Made by a program: the position numbers and the translations under genes. From assembly GCA_964619955.1 (NCBI GenBank), contig CAZUJF010000052.1, positions 1-34,672 on the forward strand: a stretch of 34,672 bases of DNA, given 5' to 3'. This document shows, piece after piece, positions 25,284-33,259 of the stretch. Each line of letters begins with the position of its first letter. Within the stretch, counting starts at the first letter, position 1. The notes below the pieces were generated by a model. It was not told where the DNA came from. It did no database searches and was given only the letters and a program-made list of their open reading frames with translations. This DNA comes from JACQFK01 sp964619955. Its GTDB lineage: Bacteria > Planctomycetota > MHYJ01 > JACPRB01.

Positions 25284-26378
25284 ATGGGTACCATCGAATC
25301 CTCTGAACACGTCCTGGTGCTTGGAGCAGGGTTTACGCGTGCTTTCTACCCCAATGCCCCTCTTGCTTGCGATGACTATGGGGTGGACTCCTTGAAGGGT
25401 GCGGTTGAACACCTGCCGGTTGCACGCCGGCTACTTGAGTCAGAATTGGAATACACTGGTGACGGAAGGGTTGACCTTGAACGCCTCTTGACACGCCTTG
25501 ACAGTGGAATGCCATACGACCATCCTGAGCGAGCCCGCCCCGAACTGCAGCTACTGTTAACCCGAATCAAGCACTCCCTAATCAGCCGGATACAAGCAGC
25601 ATTAAAAAGCCCGTGCAACGACCCGCTTTTGGGGCAGCTAGCGATGCACTGCATCTTGAATCGTGTCAATTGCCTAACCTTCAACTATGACGACTCCTTT
25701 GATAGGGCACTTTACAAAGCCACACGCGGCTCCTCAATGCAACACATGATGACAAACGTGCCAATGGGATGGGGCCCAACTTACGGGTATGGCTTCAACT
25801 GCAATTACTGCACCAATGCACTCTTCCACTCAAACGATGACTATAGCCATTCCATGCACATCCTTAAGCTGCATGGCTCATTGAATTGGTTCCCGCGTCT
25901 GGGAGCGCAAAGCCCATATGCCGTGTCTGATATTCTACACAGATCAGATTGGTTTGAAACCGTACCACAAGCGCTGTCTTCACACCTGAGAACGCTCGGC
26001 AATACTCACGGCGGCAGCATACCTCCGGAGCTTTGTGAAGATCTTCCATTTATCGTACCACCCGTAATGGCGAAGTCAGCATTGACTAGCGAGCCAATAT
26101 TGCGGCTGCTGTGGCGGCACGCCTATGAAGTTCTGCGGACAGCCAAGCGAGTGACCTTTATCGGGTACTCACTTCCCGTTACTGACCTCCTGTCAAACTT
26201 TCTCTTTAGGGAGGCATTGCGAGAAGGTGCACCGCACACGATAGAGGTCGTTGACTGCACAATGCAGAAGGAGCGAGAGATTGAGCAGCAAGCTCGCTAT
26301 AAGCGCATGCTAAAAGATGTCGGGGCAATTAAGTTTTCGTACGCTGGCGCCATCGCTTGGATCGAAGGTCTTTTTTAG
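25284..26378 (+). CDS. SIR2-like domain protein (possible defence NADase)
   Basis: A 364-residue protein. The nucleotide-binding start is LVLGAGFTRAF (11-21). TFNYDDSFDRAL (132-143) and ILKLHGSLNWF (193-203), with the His197 region, match SIR2-like proteins. IGYSLPVTDLLSNFLF (293-308) is the usual late motif. Such proteins, unlike true sirtuins, often cleave NAD in phage-defence systems such as Thoeris ThsA or DSR, but this one has no visible partner domain. CNxxC-like residues (CNYC, 173-176) are present but no second pair. GGAG lies 9 nt before the ATG. Codon use is unlike the chromosome. Defence function is inference. Confidence 0.75.
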   Translation: MGTIESSEHVLVLGAGFTRAFYPNAPLACDDYGVDSLKGAVEHLPVARRLLESELEYTGDGRVDLERLLTRLDSGMPYDHPERARPELQLLLTRIKHSLISRIQAALKSPCNDPLLGQLAMHCILNRVNCLTFNYDDSFDRALYKATRGSSMQHMMTNVPMGWGPTYGYGFNCNYCTNALFHSNDDYSHSMHILKLHGSLNWFPRLGAQSPYAVSDILHRSDWFETVPQALSSHLRTLGNTHGGSIPPELCEDLPFIVPPVMAKSALTSEPILRLLWRHAYEVLRTAKRVTFIGYSLPVTDLLSNFLFREALREGAPHTIEVVDCTMQKEREIEQQARYKRMLKDVGAIKFSYAGAIAWIEGLF

Positions 26379-26483
26379 CTTCTGCTTCGCTCATTGACAC
26401 CAGATCTACTGACCCGCGCGACCCCTGCGCGCTCGTTCCGCAAGCCTGAAAATCTTTAGATAGCACTGGGTACACGCGCCACT

Positions 26484-26699
26484 TCAAGGCTGCCTATCCT
26501 TCAAGAACTTCACCTTTTTAAGGTCAGAATTGTCACACCGCGGGCATATTAGTCTTCTGCTATTAAACCCAGAATACAAGAACCCTTCATAGCCACAAAC
26601 GTGACAAAGTATTCTCCCAAGCGCCTCGGCAGCCTTTCTATTCTGCTCCCACATCAAATAGAAACAGTAGGCGGGGATAATCAGGAGTCCAAGAAGCAT
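26484..26699 (-). CDS. Small membrane-anchored zinc-ribbon protein
   Basis: A 71-residue product, starting at ATG 26699 (an in-frame TTG lies at 26708). It has one N-terminal membrane helix (MLLGLLIIPAYCFYLMW) and a cytoplasmic tail with two cysteine pairs, CHVCGY and CPRCDN, 19 residues apart. These form a zinc-ribbon-like knuckle. The tail ends in basic residues. Function is unknown. It converges on the SIR2-like gene, leaving 105 bp between their stops, and shares its low GC. Coding is supported by the pairing of motif and helix rather than by codon bias, so confidence is moderate. Confidence 0.5.
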   Translation of the reverse strand: MLLGLLIIPAYCFYLMWEQNRKAAEALGRILCHVCGYEGFLYSGFNSRRLICPRCDNSDLKKVKFLKDRQP

Positions 26700-26755
26700 G
26701 AAGCTCAATGCGCACCCCCATTACCAACACTCCTGTAAGGGCATAAGGCAAAAAG

Positions 26756-26928
26756 CGCGCCTTATTTAGGCGTGGAAGAAGGGATTCTCGGTGATCGAAG
26801 AAACCCTTTCAACCGAATTCTTTCGGTGGAAGTCCGGCTCAGGCAAAACGGGCGGCCGGTGGCGAGTTTTGCAACTGACGGGGCGAGCCGTGGGGTGAAG
26901 CGAAAATCAGGCCAGGCTGGATGGGCCT
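26756..26928. other. Gene-free stretch with five successive stem-loops
   Basis: Between the island and the next lipoprotein lie: CGCGCCT/AGGCGTG (26756-26774, A5 before it, so terminator-like on the minus strand); AAGGG/CCCTT (26779 to about 26808); ACCGAA-TTCT-TTCGGT (26812-26827, perfect); GCAAAAC/GTTTTGC (26843-26872); and AGGCC/GGCCT (26909-26928). No convincing protein frame runs through it. It may be a structured RNA, a mobile-element end or a leader region. No known RNA family was recognised. Confidence 0.4.
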
Positions 26929-26933
26929 ACCGG

Positions 26934-26939
26934 TATAAT
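26934..26939 (+). promoter_or_regulatory. -10 box TATAAT for the 122-residue lipoprotein
   Basis: A consensus TATAAT ends 21 nt before GTG 26961, predicting a ~15-nt leader. No consensus -35 at the right distance. Confidence 0.5.
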
Positions 26940-26960
26940 TGCGCTGGGCTTTTCAGAAAG

Positions 26961-27329
26961 GTGGACCTCGAGAGACCCCTCCGACTCCTGGGACCGCTCT
27001 GCCTCCTGCTCGCCGCAGGCTGCGGACGCGACACCGACACCTTGACGGGAGACTGGGACGGCTCCTCCTCGGAATGGGGGAAGGTCAACTTCAGGGGCCT
27101 CCAAGGCACCTACACCGACACCTACGGTCCGCCTCCCGGAACCCTCACGATAGAACGGACGGCGCCCCGCACGTACCGCGGCACCTGGAAGGAAAACGAG
27201 AAACACGGGGGCACGCTGTCCTTCACCCTCTCGGAGGACGGGCAAACCGCCATGGGCACCTACAAGGTGTGGGACACTTCGCCCCGCAGGCCGGGCCACG
27301 AAGGCCAAGTGGTCTGGAAGCGGCCGTAA
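26961..27329 (+). CDS. Small lipoprotein of unknown function
   Basis: A 122-residue product starting at GTG 26961. The leader VDLERPLRLLGPLCLLLAAGC carries a lipobox (LAAGC) whose Cys would be lipidated. The mature part is beta-rich, with LTGDWDGSSSEWG near the start, then PPGTLTIERTAPRTYRGTW and GGTLSFTLSEDGQTAMGTYKV. This looks like a single small lipocalin-like or META-like barrel, but I do not assign a family. The frame is open further upstream, yet that would run across the TATAAT box and the hairpins. Confidence 0.7.
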   Translation: MDLERPLRLLGPLCLLLAAGCGRDTDTLTGDWDGSSSEWGKVNFRGLQGTYTDTYGPPPGTLTIERTAPRTYRGTWKENEKHGGTLSFTLSEDGQTAMGTYKVWDTSPRRPGHEGQVVWKRP

Positions 27330-27352
27330 CCCCCAGGGAATGTCTTCTGGGG

Positions 27353-27358
27353 TAGACT
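27353..27358 (+). promoter_or_regulatory. -10 box TAGACT for the 73-residue lipoprotein
   Basis: TAGACT ends exactly 6 nt before ATG 27365, so the transcript should begin on the start codon. The -35 is weak. Confidence 0.5.
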
Positions 27359-27364
27359 TCTTCC

Positions 27365-27586
27365 ATGAGAGCCGCCGCCCTCGGACTCTGCCTCTGCCTC
27401 CTGGTTACGGGTTGCACCATGGCCGAGGTGAACGAGGTCGTCGTCATCAAGTACCACCCGAACGACGATGAAGGGTGGCTGGCCCTCAAGACGATCGGCA
27501 ACGTGGTCGCGGTCCCCGTCGTGGCCGGCGCCTACGTGAGCTGGTACGCCTTCCTCGCCTGGCTCCAATCCGGAGCCCCCCATTGA
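27365..27586 (+). CDS. Very small lipoprotein
   Basis: A 73-residue product with the leader MRAAALGLCLCLLVTGC, whose lipobox LVTGC predicts lipid attachment. The mature part has KYHPNDDEGWLALKTIGNVVAVPVV and a second hydrophobic stretch (VVAVPVVAGAYVSWYAFLAW) that could cross or sit on a membrane. Unknown function. It is followed by 63 bp to the transglutaminase-like gene, which has its own ribosome site. Confidence 0.65.
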   Translation: MRAAALGLCLCLLVTGCTMAEVNEVVVIKYHPNDDEGWLALKTIGNVVAVPVVAGAYVSWYAFLAWLQSGAPH

Positions 27587-27649
27587 GGCCGGCGGTGTTA
27601 TAGATACGAGACCCGCCGCGCACCCGCCCCAGCTTGGAAAGGACGTCTC

Positions 27650-30049
27650 GTGAAGCCATGGACCTGCGCCACCCTCCTGCTCGGCCTGAGCGCCGCCCAG
27701 GCCCAGGACGAAACTCCGAAACAGCACCGCGAGACCGTCTCGAACAGCGGCCACGCCTACGTCGTCGTACAGGGCGGGACCCTGGACGGACGCAGCTGCC
27801 GCTCGCCGGCCGGCGTCTACGAGGGCTGGACCCAGACCTGGGAGTCCAACCGCGCCGTCCGCATGGAGAACCTCGGCGAGACCGACGTCGTCAACCCCTG
27901 GCTCTCCAACGGCCGCAACGGATTCCGCACCGTCCACGAGATCATCGCCTCGGCCCTCCGCCCCGGCATGAACGACCGCGAGAAAGCCCTCGCCCTCTAC
28001 GACCAGCAGATCCGACACCGCTGGCACTGGTACGGCGACAACGACGAACTCGGCGACCCCGTCAAGGTCTTCAACGTCTACGGCCACAACACCTGCGGCA
28101 ACGACTCCATCAACCTCGCCGGACTCTGGAAACGCGCGGGCTTGAAAGTCGCCCCCGCCTGCACCGTCGGACACTGCATCTCCCAGGTCTGGTTCGACGG
28201 CCGCTGGAACCTCATGGACGGCGATCAGCAGGGCCTCTACCTCCTCCGCGACGGCCGCACCATCGCCTCCGAACTCGACCTCGCCCGCGACCACGACCTC
28301 GTCAAACGCGCCCACACGCTCGGCATCCTCCACCCCGCCAGCCGCAGCGCCAACGAGGGACAGGCCGCCCTCTTCGTCCTCGAAGGCGGCGACCGCGGCA
28401 CGCGCGACAGCGCCGCCCGCCACAGCATGGACCTGACCCTACGCCCCGGCGAAGCCCTCGTCTGGCGCTGGGGACAACGCAGCCCGCTCCGCGTCCACGG
28501 CGCTCCCGGGATCCGCGCCCCCGGCACCGTCGCCAACGGATCTTGGGAATACCGCCCCGACTTCTCGCGCGAGATCTGGCGCAAAGGCGCCGACCGCGTC
28601 GAACAGGTCCGCCGCACGCCCGAGGGGCTCGCCGCCGAGGCCGGCCAGACCGCGACGATCGAGTGGACCGTGCGCGTCCCCTACGTCCTCGTCGGCGGCA
28701 AACTCAAGACCGAAGGCACGGGCACCCGCTTCGAAATCTCCGTCGACGGGAAAACCTGGAAGGCGGTCGAGACCGACCTCGACCCCTCCTTCCCCCCCTC
28801 GGGCCCGGCGCTCTACAGCTACCGCCTGCGCGCCGTCCTCTCCGGCGAGGCCCGCCTCAGACGCCTGGAACTCCTCAACGACCTGCAGATGGCCCCGCTC
28901 TCCTTGCCGGAAATGGTCGTGGGCGAGAATCGCTTCGTCTACACGGACGCCTCGCCGGGCGCGCGCTCCGTCCGCCTCACCCACGAGTGGGCCGAGCGAT
29001 CCAGCACCCGGCCGCCCGCCGCCCCCGCGGCGCCGATTTGCCCGGCGAACGGCAGCTCGAGCGCGGGGACCCGCATCGTCTTCGCCTGGCAGCCCGCGAA
29101 GGATCCCGACGGCGACACGATCTCCGACTACCACTTCCAACTCTCCGACCGCGCGGATTTCGCCTACACGCTGTCCTCCACGTTCAACCGGCTGGTCTCG
29201 AAGGTCGCCGACCGCGTCGAGGAGCGCTTCGCCCTCCCGCGGCCCGGCCTGCTCGCCCCGGGCGGGTCGTACTTCTGGCGCGTCCGCGGCAAAGACGCGA
29301 AGGGCGTCTGGGGCCCCTGGGGCGGCCCCTGGACCTTCAAGGCCGGCGGACCCGGCGTCCCGCTCGACGTCCGCATCGACGCCGGCACGGGCCGGCTCCA
29401 GTGGACTCCGAACGCCGCCGGCAGCCGTCCCGTGAAATACCGCGTCTACGGCAGCGATGAAAAAGGCTTCTCGATCAGCGAGGAACCCTACGATGTCGTC
29501 GGAGGCCCGCGCGCCGAGGCGAACTTCGTCGCGGAGACGACGGCGACGAGCTTCGAGGTCGTCGGGCGCGCGCTCCGCGGACCCGGCCTGAACCGCGCGT
29601 ACTACCGCGTGGTGGCGATCGACGCGGCCGGCGAGCCCAGCGCGGATTCCGATATGGCCGCGTCCCCCCGGCCCTTCCTCTATGCGACCCCGGCCGCCGG
29701 GAAAGTCGGCCGCGAGTACCGGCTCGCGCTGGGAACGATCCGCTCCCTCGGCGACGCCAAGACGCGGGATGCCTCGAAGCCCACGACGCGCTTCTGGGAA
29801 ATCGAGCGCCCGAAGTTCGCCCTCGCCGCGGGACCCGCCTGGCTGACGCTCGATCCCGCGACGGGTCTGCTCACGGGAACGCCCCCCGCCGCCGGACGCG
29901 TGAGCCTGACGGTGACGGCGACGCTGGAGGTCGAGGAGCGGAGCATCGACCCGAAAGCCCTCGTGTGGGGGCAGGACAAGGCGCTGGGGACCGAGATGAA
30001 GACGCTCGGCCCCGCGAGCCTCGACCTCGTGCTCGAGATCGAGCCCTGA
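27650..30049 (+). CDS. Large secreted transglutaminase-like protein with FN3- and Ig-like domains
   Basis: A 799-residue exported protein with leader LLLGLSAAQAQ. A transglutaminase-type triad is visible: Cys149 in NTCGNDSINLAGLWKRAGL, His175 in TVGHCISQVW and Asp190 in NLMDGDQQ. These proteins act as papain-like peptidases or amide-bond-forming enzymes. Around residues 455-570 a fibronectin-III-like region has FAWQPAKDPDGDTISDYHFQ and GGSYFWRVRGKDAKG. Near the C-terminus PAWLTLDPATGLLTGTP is typical of putative Ig-like (cadherin-like) domains. Start is GTG 27650 with GGAAAGGA upstream; a TATAGA box is at 27599. The stop overlaps the next gene (TGATG). Confidence 0.8.
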   Translation: MKPWTCATLLLGLSAAQAQDETPKQHRETVSNSGHAYVVVQGGTLDGRSCRSPAGVYEGWTQTWESNRAVRMENLGETDVVNPWLSNGRNGFRTVHEIIASALRPGMNDREKALALYDQQIRHRWHWYGDNDELGDPVKVFNVYGHNTCGNDSINLAGLWKRAGLKVAPACTVGHCISQVWFDGRWNLMDGDQQGLYLLRDGRTIASELDLARDHDLVKRAHTLGILHPASRSANEGQAALFVLEGGDRGTRDSAARHSMDLTLRPGEALVWRWGQRSPLRVHGAPGIRAPGTVANGSWEYRPDFSREIWRKGADRVEQVRRTPEGLAAEAGQTATIEWTVRVPYVLVGGKLKTEGTGTRFEISVDGKTWKAVETDLDPSFPPSGPALYSYRLRAVLSGEARLRRLELLNDLQMAPLSLPEMVVGENRFVYTDASPGARSVRLTHEWAERSSTRPPAAPAAPICPANGSSSAGTRIVFAWQPAKDPDGDTISDYHFQLSDRADFAYTLSSTFNRLVSKVADRVEERFALPRPGLLAPGGSYFWRVRGKDAKGVWGPWGGPWTFKAGGPGVPLDVRIDAGTGRLQWTPNAAGSRPVKYRVYGSDEKGFSISEEPYDVVGGPRAEANFVAETTATSFEVVGRALRGPGLNRAYYRVVAIDAAGEPSADSDMAASPRPFLYATPAAGKVGREYRLALGTIRSLGDAKTRDASKPTTRFWEIERPKFALAAGPAWLTLDPATGLLTGTPPAAGRVSLTVTATLEVEERSIDPKALVWGQDKALGTEMKTLGPASLDLVLEIEP

Positions 30050-31836
30050 TGAACCTGACCCTCCTGCTCGTCCTGCTGCAGCAGGCCGCTCCGCTCGAAC
30101 CGCAGGCGCCGGAGCAGACCGTCGCCGGATTCACCGTGCCGGACGGCTTCTCCGTCAGCCTCTTCGCCGGCGAGCCCGACGTCGTGCAGCCCGTCTCGTT
30201 CTGCATCGACGACCGCGGCCGCCTCTGGGTCGCCGAGAACCGCTCCTACCCCAAGTGGACGCCCGGGGGCAAGGACCGCATCCTCATCTTCGAGGACAGC
30301 GACGGCGACGGACGCTTCGACAAGCGCAGCGTCTTCTGCGACGGCCTGACCATGATCACCGGCATCGAGGTGGGTTTCGGCGGCGTCTGGGTCGTGGCGC
30401 CGCCGCAGTTCCACTTCATCCCGGACAAGGACCGCGACGACCGCCCCGACGGCCCGCCCGTCACGCTGCTCGACGGCTTCGGCCTGCAGGGCGGCCACAA
30501 CATCGTCAACGGCTTCACCTGGGGCCCCGACGGCTGGCTCTACGGCGGGCACGGCCGCACGTCGATTTCCGACCTCGGCCCGCCCGGCACCCCCCTGGCG
30601 AAGCGCCTCCATTTCGACGGCGGCGTCTGGCGCTACCACCCGACGCGGCACGTCGTCGAGGCGTTCTGCGACGGGACCACCAATCCCTGGGGCGTCGCGT
30701 TCGACGAACACGGCCAGGCGATCATCACGACCTGCGTCGACATCCACCTCTACCACGCCATCCAGGGCGCCCACTACGAGCCGTGGCGCGGCCGCGCGAA
30801 CAGCCAGCACGCCTATCGCCGCATCGACACGATCGCCGATCACAAACACTGGGTCGGGACCTCGTGGACGGAGGCCCGCAGCGCCAAACCCGAGCAACTC
30901 TCCCTCGGCGGCGGCCACGCGCACTGCGGCGCGATGGTCTACCTCGGCGACTCCTTCCCGGACGCGTATCGCGGCGGCGTGTTCATGAGCAACCTCCACG
31001 GCCACCGTCTCAACCACGACACGCTCGAGCGCAAGGGCTCCGGCTTCACGGGCCGTCACGCGCCGGACTTCCTGCTCTCGCGCGACCGCATGATGACCGC
31101 GCTGCTGCTGCAGTACGGGCCCGACGGCTCGGTCTTCGTGAGCGACTGGTACGACCGCGGCGAATGCCACACCCGCGCGCCGCACGAGACGACGGGCCGG
31201 ATCTACAAGATCGCGTACGGCACGGCGCGGACCCCGTCGCCGGACCTCGCCCGCCTCTCCGATGCCGAACTCGTCCAGTTGCAGCTTCACAAGAACGAAT
31301 GGTTCGTCACGCACGCCCGGCGGCTGCTTCAGGAACGGGCGCCGGGTTCCCAGGTCCATGAGGCGCTGAAGGCGCTGCTGAAGGACGCCGCGCTGCCCAC
31401 TCAGAAACTCCGCGCGCTCTGGGCGCTGCACGCGACGGGCGGGCTGACGGACGAAGTCCGCTTCGACCTGCTCGGACATCCGGACGAATATCTGCGGGCG
31501 TGGACGGTGCAGCTCGAGGCGGAACCGAAGCAGGTCCGCCCGGCCGTCCGCGCGAAGTTCGCGGCGCTGGCCGCTTCAGATCCCTCCCCCGTGGTGCGGC
31601 TGTATCTGGCGTCGGCCTGTCAGCGGCTGCCCTTGGAGGAGCGCTGGGAGATCCTCGAACGCCTGGCGGCGCATGCGGAGGACATCCCCGACCCGAACCT
31701 GCCGCTGATGATCTGGTATGCGGTGGAGCCCCTGGCCGCGGCCGACCCGCGCCGAGCGGTCTCGTTCGCGAAGGAAGCGAAGATCCCGCTGCTGCGCGAA
31801 TTCATGTCGCGCCGCCTGGCCTCGCTGGCGAAGTGA
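30049..31836 (+). CDS. PVC-type secreted dehydrogenase-like propeller with HEAT-like tail
   Basis: A 595-residue protein with a short leader (MNLTLLLVLLQQAAPLEPQ). Residues about 30-395 form a sorbosone/glucose-dehydrogenase-like propeller with FTVPDGFSVSLFAGEPDVVQPV, DDRGRLWVAENRSYPKW, GGHNIVNGFTWGPDGWLYG and a late FVSDWYDRGECH. The rest is helical, in the style of HEAT repeats (ELVQLQLHKNEWFVTHARRLL). Planctomycete and Verrucomicrobia relatives often carry a C-terminal haem domain with CxxCH; none is present here. Its ATG overlaps the preceding stop by one base. Substrate unknown. Confidence 0.82.
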   Translation: MNLTLLLVLLQQAAPLEPQAPEQTVAGFTVPDGFSVSLFAGEPDVVQPVSFCIDDRGRLWVAENRSYPKWTPGGKDRILIFEDSDGDGRFDKRSVFCDGLTMITGIEVGFGGVWVVAPPQFHFIPDKDRDDRPDGPPVTLLDGFGLQGGHNIVNGFTWGPDGWLYGGHGRTSISDLGPPGTPLAKRLHFDGGVWRYHPTRHVVEAFCDGTTNPWGVAFDEHGQAIITTCVDIHLYHAIQGAHYEPWRGRANSQHAYRRIDTIADHKHWVGTSWTEARSAKPEQLSLGGGHAHCGAMVYLGDSFPDAYRGGVFMSNLHGHRLNHDTLERKGSGFTGRHAPDFLLSRDRMMTALLLQYGPDGSVFVSDWYDRGECHTRAPHETTGRIYKIAYGTARTPSPDLARLSDAELVQLQLHKNEWFVTHARRLLQERAPGSQVHEALKALLKDAALPTQKLRALWALHATGGLTDEVRFDLLGHPDEYLRAWTVQLEAEPKQVRPAVRAKFAALAASDPSPVVRLYLASACQRLPLEERWEILERLAAHAEDIPDPNLPLMIWYAVEPLAAADPRRAVSFAKEAKIPLLREFMSRRLASLAK

Positions 31837-31837
31837 C

Positions 31838-32674
31838 CTAGACTTCGATCCGCTCCGCGTGGGTGTAGACGTTGAAGTCGTCCTCGCGGAGGAAGCCGAC
31901 CAGCGTGACGCCGAACTCGCGGGCGGTCTCCACCGCCAGGCTGGAAGGCGCGGAGACCGCGCAGACGATCGGGATGCGGGCCATGACGGCCTTCTGGACG
32001 ATCTCGAAACTCGCCCGGCCGCTGACCATCAGCAGGTGATGGTCCAGCACCGGACGATCCTGCAGGATCATGTGTCCGATGGCCTTGTCGACGGCGTTGT
32101 GACGGCCCACGTCCTCATGGAGCGTGTAGAGCACGCCCTTGTCGTCGAAGACGCCCGCGGCGTGCAGGCCGCCGGTCTTCTCGAAGAGCGTCTGCGCCTT
32201 GCGCAGCGAGTGGCCGAGGCCGTGCACGATGTCGAGCGGCACGCTGATCTTCGACGTGATCGGCTTCTCATGCGTCTTGATCTGCTCGATCGACGCCTTG
32301 CCGCAGATGCCGCAGGAGCTCGTCGCGTAGAAGTTCCGCTTGAGGCGGGCGAGGTCGGGCTTGTGGCCCGTGGCGTAGGTCAGGTTGACGATGTTCTTCA
32401 GGTTCGGATTCGACGTGTTCTCGCAATGCCGGATCGTCCCGATCTCCTTCGCCGTCTTGAGCAGGCCCTCGCCGTGAAGGAAGCCCGCGACCAGCGCGAA
32501 GTCGTCGCCGGGCGTCCGCATCGTGATGCTGACCGGCTCGTCGTGGATGCGGATCTCCAGCGGCTCCTCGACCGCGAGCATGTCGTCGAAGTAGACATGG
32601 TGCGGCACCGCGGGGTGCGGGCGCTTGATCGAGATCTTCCGGGTTTCGTGCTTGGCGATTTTCGGCAGCGTCAT
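31838..32674 (-). CDS. fdhD: Formate dehydrogenase accessory sulfurtransferase FdhD
   Basis: A 278-residue FdhD. The catalytic CxxC is Cys121-Cys124 in SSCGICGKASI. Other conserved segments are VEEPLEIRI, MRTPGDDFALVAGFLHGEG, LHEDVGRHNAVDKAIG and LMVSGRASFEIVQKA. FdhD passes sulfur from a cysteine desulfurase to the molybdenum cofactor of formate dehydrogenase. No formate dehydrogenase gene is in this window, so the client must be elsewhere. A TACAAT box ends 7 nt before the ATG and no Shine-Dalgarno is seen. It converges on the dehydrogenase gene with a 1-bp gap. Confidence 0.95.
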   Translation of the reverse strand: MTLPKIAKHETRKISIKRPHPAVPHHVYFDDMLAVEEPLEIRIHDEPVSITMRTPGDDFALVAGFLHGEGLLKTAKEIGTIRHCENTSNPNLKNIVNLTYATGHKPDLARLKRNFYATSSCGICGKASIEQIKTHEKPITSKISVPLDIVHGLGHSLRKAQTLFEKTGGLHAAGVFDDKGVLYTLHEDVGRHNAVDKAIGHMILQDRPVLDHHLLMVSGRASFEIVQKAVMARIPIVCAVSAPSSLAVETAREFGVTLVGFLREDDFNVYTHAERIEV

Positions 32675-32681
32675 GGCTCGG

Positions 32682-32710
32682 ATTGTATCCCCGCGGCCGG
32701 ACCCGGGCAA
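32682..32710 (-). promoter_or_regulatory. Promoter of fdhD
   Basis: On the minus strand TTGCCC, a 17-nt spacer and TACAAT end 7 nt before ATG 32674, predicting a one-base leader. It lies just past the stop of the DJ-1-like gene. Confidence 0.6.
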
Positions 32711-32714
32711 TCAC

Positions 32715-33257
32715 CTATTGACGGCGGTCCTGCTTCTGCGACTCGAGCACCCCGAGAAACGCGCGCATGAAGGCCGGCAGGTCGTCCGGCTTCCGCGACG
32801 TGACGAGGTTCCTGTCGACGACGACCTCCTGGTCCACGTACTTCGCGCCCGCGTGGATCACGTCGTCCTTGATCGCGTGGAAGCAGGTCGCGGTCCGCCC
32901 CTTCAGGATCTTCGCCGAACAGAGCACCCAGGCCGCATGGCAGATGGAGCCGATCGCGTTCCCCGTCTTGTCCGTCTGGGCGACGAAATCCAGCATGGGC
33001 TGGGAGCGCCGCAGATAATCGGGGGCGTAGCCGCCGGGGATGATGACGCCGTCGAAGTCGCGCGCGCGGACCTCCTTGATGTCGCCCTCGACCTTGCAGG
33101 GATATCCGAGCTTGCTCTTGTACTCGGGCTTCCCGGTTCCCAGGAACACCGTCGTGTGCCCCGCCTCGCGCAGGCGGTACACGGGGTACCAGATCTCCAG
33201 CTCCTGGTAGAGGTCCTCCACCAGGATCGCCACCGTCTTGCCGCCGCTCTTGGCCAT
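32715..33257 (-). CDS. DJ-1/PfpI family protein
   Basis: A 180-residue class I amidotransferase-fold protein. The nucleophile elbow is GSICHAAWVL with Cys106 followed by His107, the PfpI/YajL-type Cys-His pair. The conserved acidic residue is Glu19 in LYQELE. VIIPGGYAPDYLR (71-83) is the family strand-loop. Members act as proteases, chaperones or deglycases that repair glyoxal-damaged molecules. It starts two bases after the acetyl-CoA synthetase stop, with AAGGAG in the end of that gene, so the two are cotranscribed. A role linked to acetate metabolism is not evident. Confidence 0.9.
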   Translation of the reverse strand: MAKSGGKTVAILVEDLYQELEIWYPVYRLREAGHTTVFLGTGKPEYKSKLGYPCKVEGDIKEVRARDFDGVIIPGGYAPDYLRRSQPMLDFVAQTDKTGNAIGSICHAAWVLCSAKILKGRTATCFHAIKDDVIHAGAKYVDQEVVVDRNLVTSRKPDDLPAFMRAFLGVLESQKQDRRQ

Positions 33258-33259
33258 CT

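Larger units (their letters stand above)
25081..26760. other. Low-GC island carrying the SIR2-like gene
   Basis: Base composition falls from the roughly two-thirds G+C of the flanks to about half here, and codon use changes (frequent A/T third positions). The 25071-25283 lead-in contains GATCTAG-type motifs at 25082 (CTAGATCC), 25208 (GGATCTAG) and 25245 (TAGATCTA), and a partial hairpin near 25105-25135. It ends near the hairpin cluster at 26756. No integrase, transposase or clear attachment repeat is seen. Horizontal acquisition is inferred from composition. Confidence 0.6.

Noticed and set aside
26821..26890. RNase P or cobalamin-riboswitch fragment (GGAAGTCCGG string)
   Set aside because: The similarity is limited to a short string; the remaining conserved elements and the required length are missing.
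26700..26930. Integron attC site at the island border
   Set aside because: No GTTRRRY/RYYYAAC core pair frames the hairpins and no integrase is present.
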